Shown here: piece by piece, positions 6,300-8,327 of the stretch
Layout: the number at the start of each line of letters is the position of its first letter
Numbering within the stretch: position 1 is the stretch's first letter
Assembly: GCA_013203015.1 (NCBI GenBank)
Contig: JABMPO010000060.1
Coordinates: 1-8,327, forward strand
Direction: 5' to 3'
Source: Fidelibacterota bacterium
GTDB taxonomy: Bacteria > Fidelibacterota > Marinisomatia > Marinisomatales > TCS56
Length of the DNA: 8,327 nucleotides
Made by a program: the position numbers and the translations under genes
The notes under the pieces: model-generated
What the model was told of the DNA's origin: nothing
Database searches by the model: none
The model's input: only the letters and a program-made list of their open reading frames with translations

Positions 6300-6902
6300 T
6301 TAATCACCTGATTCCTTTGAGATACGTGCAATAATTTTTCGGATGACCTGTACATCAGATAAGAAATAATCTGGCAGCAAATCTAATGTTTCAATTAATT
6401 CTTCTTTATTAAAATATGCGTACCCCTCAGAAATAAGCTTATCTTGAACCTCTGTAATAGATAATGCCTCTAATAGACTATCAAAAGTAATCCGTACCAG
6501 ATGTTGTTCATCAGATTGCAAATAATAATTTATTGCGCTCATCAAATGACCTATAGCTGCGTAGTGATCATCATCAGTAACACAAGTAATAGCCATTGCC
6601 CGGCTGATTTCACCTGCATTAATGTTCATTTTTCTTTCGATTTTGTGAGACATTTCATCAACGTTGGATTTTATTGTGATATTTAACTGTTTTACTAATT
6701 CATCCTTATGTTTTGCAATCTCTTTAGTGACTGCTTTATTTATACCCCGTTTTGATATATAAATATTCCAAGCACCTGCAAGAACGACAAACAAGCTTAT
6801 TATCCACATCAAATAATTAGCGTGATTTGAGAATAAATTGGATTGAGCATCGATAATAGTTTTTGATAGATCAACAACTTCACTAACAGATAAAGTATCC
6901 AC
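6300..6902 (-). CDS. Membrane-anchored protein of unknown function, element cargo
   Basis: A 200-residue protein I do not recognise. A short N-terminal segment (1-29) precedes one strong transmembrane helix (about 30-49, NYLMWIISLFVVLAGAWNIY), a positively charged ISKRG edge, and then a Lys/Glu-rich, probably coiled-coil stretch (about 53-93). The C-terminal half (about 95-195) looks all-helical, with segments such as HYAAIGHLMSAINYYLQ that recall helical-repeat (TPR-like) folds. Positive-inside bias places the C-terminal part in the cytoplasm. No catalytic motif is visible. GTG at 6902 is the start, supported by AGGAGG (6914-6909) 6 nt upstream. The gene lies 70 nt downstream of the integrase on the same strand and stops 46 nt from attL. 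As the only cargo, it may serve element maintenance, phage resistance or exclusion; all of these are conjecture. Confidence 0.8.
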   Translation of the reverse strand: MDTLSVSEVVDLSKTIIDAQSNLFSNHANYLMWIISLFVVLAGAWNIYISKRGINKAVTKEIAKHKDELVKQLNITIKSNVDEMSHKIERKMNINAGEISRAMAITCVTDDDHYAAIGHLMSAINYYLQSDEQHLVRITFDSLLEALSITEVQDKLISEGYAYFNKEELIETLDLLPDYFLSDVQVIRKIIARISKESGD

Positions 6903-6937
6903 TGTAATCCTCCTAATTGCACAATTATGTATGCATT

Positions 6938-6966
6938 AATCTATTATTATATTATATGTAAAACAA
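6938..6966 (-). promoter_or_regulatory. Candidate promoter for the cargo gene
   Basis: On the minus strand TTGTTT (6966-6961) and TAGATT (6943-6938) are separated by 17 nt, placing a start of transcription shortly before the Shine-Dalgarno site at 6914-6909. A perfect TATAAT (6956-6951) lies within the spacer but has a poor -35. The region is very AT-rich, so chance matches are likely. If real, the cargo can be expressed independently of the integrase. Confidence 0.35.
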
Positions 6967-6972
6967 TTAAAT

Positions 6973-8058
6973 TTAGACTATTAGATCAATCGCAAATTCA
7001 TTAACGATCTTAGATAAGCGTTCCATTTTTGGGCGTTTGTAAAAGGTCTCAGTAGTTCTTGTGGTGGTGTGTCCCAGAAGAGATGAAGCATCATAAACAT
7101 TCTCTATTTCAGTTGCTACCATCTTTCTTATACTCATAAAAGAATATCCTTTTAGACATGCTTTTGGAAAATATCTATTAACAATTCGTTTGTATACTTG
7201 ATGACGCGTATATGGGAATGGCGCAGATAGTCCTTCTTTTTTCCGTCTAATTAAAATTTTCTTCAAAGGATGATTATCATCGCCGAGAAACGATATACGT
7301 ATTTCATCTTGACCACGTTTTAAGGGATAGAATACAACTTCATTTTCATTATAATTATGCCAAGTAAATTGTGGAGGGAGTAGCTCGGATACTCTGCGTC
7401 CTGTCGATGCGACAAATATAAGGAAATCTTCTGCGAAAATATCATTACTGTTGTGAATCATTGACAATAACCTCTTAAAATCTTCAAGTACCATTGGCGG
7501 TTTTGATCTCTGGTTTTTCGGAATTCTTAAAAGTTTAATATGTTGCATTGGGTTGTTATATAAATAGCGATTATCAACTAACCAATTAAAGAATGTCTTC
7601 AAATCACGAATATTCTGATTAACGGTAACTTTTTTATTTCCCTTCTTAAGTTTTATATATATAAATCCTTCTAACCATTGAAATTTTACTTTTCCAAGAG
7701 GCGTATCCTTAGTAATGGGTGAGTATTTATATAGCCATTTGATTGTATTCTGAAATACCTGAACTGATCGGTCTGAATTCCAATCCCGTTGTCGTTTATT
7801 ATCTATGTATATTATTACTATCTCAGAAAATTGTTTTTCTTCTCGGAGAGATTGAATTAGGTTATTCTCCATTTGTATCTCAAAGTAATTCAATTCAATC
7901 TCAACTCTTTTTGCCTCTTTAGGTGTTAAATAAGCCCATACTCTTTTTTTTCTACCAAATTCATCTTTGTAATGTTTTTCGTATAAATGGCACCCCGGTT
8001 TTGCGCTTAATTTTTTCACTGATGCTTTTTTGTCAGATACTCTTGAGACTTTTGCCAT
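6973..8058 (-). CDS. Tyrosine recombinase (integrase) of the tRNA-Ser element
   Basis: A 361-residue phage-type integrase. The basic N-terminus (1-45) with KHYKDEFGRKKRVWAYL resembles arm-binding or AP2-like DNA-binding regions. A core-binding helical domain follows at about 70-175 (NQNIRDLKTFFNWLVDNRYLYNNPM). The catalytic domain then runs to the end: Arg I is R222 in TGRRVSEL, the beta-hairpin Lys is probably K247 in PLKRG, Arg II is R311, LLGH ends at H330, and the nucleophile is Y340 in TETFYKRP. In the usual HxxR box the His position is Met (MSIR, 308-311), an uncommon substitution. It catalyses integration and excision between the tRNA-Ser site and the element end. AAGGAG (8072-8067), 8 nt before ATG 8058, supports the start. 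The gene is read away from the restored tRNA, toward the cargo. Confidence 0.92.
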   Translation of the reverse strand: MAKVSRVSDKKASVKKLSAKPGCHLYEKHYKDEFGRKKRVWAYLTPKEAKRVEIELNYFEIQMENNLIQSLREEKQFSEIVIIYIDNKRQRDWNSDRSVQVFQNTIKWLYKYSPITKDTPLGKVKFQWLEGFIYIKLKKGNKKVTVNQNIRDLKTFFNWLVDNRYLYNNPMQHIKLLRIPKNQRSKPPMVLEDFKRLLSMIHNSNDIFAEDFLIFVASTGRRVSELLPPQFTWHNYNENEVVFYPLKRGQDEIRISFLGDDNHPLKKILIRRKKEGLSAPFPYTRHQVYKRIVNRYFPKACLKGYSFMSIRKMVATEIENVYDASSLLGHTTTRTTETFYKRPKMERLSKIVNEFAIDLIV

Positions 8059-8123
8059 TATTGTGACTCCTTGTTCGTCATTTTCATGGTTTGCACGTTC
8101 CCATTATGTAGGTAACTTTGATG

Positions 8124-8176
8124 CCGGAAATATCGATTTAACCAAATAATTTCGGACATTTGCACATGTTATTTCC
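8124..8176. promoter_or_regulatory. Cluster of inverted GGAAAT-like motifs upstream of the integrase
   Basis: CCGGAAAT (8124-8131), ATTTCGG (8149-8155) and TATTTCC (8170-8176) are near or exact reverse complements of one another. They lie between the integrase start and the right end of the element, where arm-type integrase sites or repressor operators are expected. The match is by eye and the motifs are short. Confidence 0.3.
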
Positions 8177-8190
8177 ATAATCAAAAAGCT

Positions 8191-8218
8191 GTGAGAAAAA
8201 AGTGAGAAATTTTTTCTC
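8191..8218. promoter_or_regulatory. Helically phased direct repeats and inverted repeat near attR
   Basis: GTGAGAAA occurs at 8191-8198 and 8202-8209, 11 bp apart, about one helical turn. The first copy also forms part of a perfect 9-bp inverted repeat, GAGAAAAAA (8193-8201) with TTTTTTCTC (8210-8218). It lies about 56 bp inside the right end of the element. It suits an arm-type integrase or excisionase site; there is no matching site at the left end. As a terminator it would be GC-poor and weak. Confidence 0.35.
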
Positions 8219-8273
8219 TCTTGATTTTCTTCCTTTTCAATTTGCAGCTTTTATTGACGACAAAAAGTTTTTC

Positions 8274-8312
8274 GGAGAGGTGGCCGAGCGGCTGAAGGCG
8301 CACGCTTGGAAA
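8274..8312 (+). repeat. attR: element-borne 5' half of tRNA-Ser
   Basis: This is the right copy of the 39-bp direct repeat that bounds the element, ending at the last base of the anticodon loop. Strand exchange must have occurred somewhere inside the 39 bp; by analogy with anticodon-loop integrases the 7-nt loop TTGGAAA, flanked by the stem inverted repeat CACGC/GCGTG, is the likely crossover. Confidence 0.85.
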
Positions 8313-8327
8313 GCGTGTGTGCGCTAA
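8274..8327 (+). tRNA. tRNA-Ser(GGA), 3' end beyond the window
   Basis: The 5' part folds as a type II serine tRNA: acceptor strand GGAGAGG, D-arm with GCC/GGC stem, anticodon stem CACGC/GCGTG closing loop TTGGAAA with anticodon GGA (reads UCC and UCU), then TGTGCGC starting a long variable arm. The window ends there, so the variable arm, T-arm and acceptor 3' strand are not seen. The first 39 bases are duplicated at 6215-6253 and, in the element model, were supplied by the element on integration, so this is the functional restored copy. No clear -10 element precedes it; TTGACG at 8254-8259 has no room for a -10 before the gene. Confidence 0.88.

Larger units (their letters stand above)
6215..8312. 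mobile_element. Minimal integrative element of about 2.06 kb in a tRNA-Ser gene
   Basis: Direct 39-bp repeats of tRNA-Ser 5' sequence bound a segment containing only a tyrosine recombinase (6973-8058, minus) and an unknown membrane-anchored protein (6300-6902, minus). The distance between repeat starts is 2,059 bp. The interior is visibly AT-richer than the genes to its left. The layout, integrase near one end reading away from the restored tRNA and repeats ending in the anticodon loop, is that of a tRNA-targeting genomic island or satellite reduced to two genes. No replication, packaging or conjugation gene is present. If no third copy of the repeat lies outside the window, it is a complete mini-element; it could also be the first piece of a tandem array of islands. 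Confidence 0.85.

Noticed and set aside
6501..6686. Plus-strand reading frame inside the cargo gene
   Set aside because: Antisense to a gene with a good start site; Cys/Ile-rich composition looks noncoding.
8193..8218. Intrinsic terminator near attR
   Set aside because: The stem is almost all A-T with a single G-C-containing end; a regulatory or integrase-binding role is more plausible.

Overview
Organism and general character. The window is bacterial, roughly 40% G+C on the left and visibly AT-richer from about 6,250 onward. Several genes have good Shine-Dalgarno sequences (GGAGG at 527-531, AAGGA at 5803-5807, AGGAGG and AAGGAG on the minus strand). Signal peptides, an outer-membrane-barrel-like protein and a long Ig-like secreted protein indicate a Gram-negative cell. 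A small basic protein resembling the DUF4295 family of Bacteroidota suggests the wider FCB group (for example Marinimicrobia/Neomarinimicrobiota, Calditrichota or Ignavibacteria relatives). The lineage is inferred from protein character only.

Layout, left to right. (1) 1-404: two copies of a 51-bp hairpin-containing repeat flank a small GIY-YIG nuclease gene. Each copy is followed by its own, sequence-unrelated, perfect hairpin. (2) 536-1729: an exported beta-barrel-like protein, then a macro-domain (ADP-ribose-binding/deacetylase type) gene interrupted by one in-frame TAA. (3) 1788-5707: a ParA-type ATPase, a CNNM/DUF21-CBS membrane protein, and a secreted multi-Ig-domain protein, all on + with short gaps. 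(4) 5814-6188: the small DUF4295-like basic protein with an acidic Ala/Glu/Pro tail. (5) 6215-8312: a very small integrative element inserted in a tRNA-Ser(GGA) gene. It carries one tyrosine recombinase and one unknown membrane-anchored protein, both on the minus strand, and is bounded by 39-bp direct repeats equal to the 5' half of the tRNA gene. The tRNA copy at the right edge appears intact as far as the window goes; the left copy is an orphaned 5' half.

How it fits together. The left part is ordinary chromosome (envelope proteins, ATPase, ribosome-associated candidate) with one small GIY-YIG/repeat cassette. The right part is a self-contained element of about 2.06 kb: integrase plus one cargo gene, with tRNA-derived ends. 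The points most worth a second look are the minimal element with its unusual 5'-half tRNA restoration and unknown cargo, the GIY-YIG cassette with its paired conserved block and variable hairpins, and the macro-domain gene whose premature stop sits in a perfect 10-nt anti-Shine-Dalgarno match.
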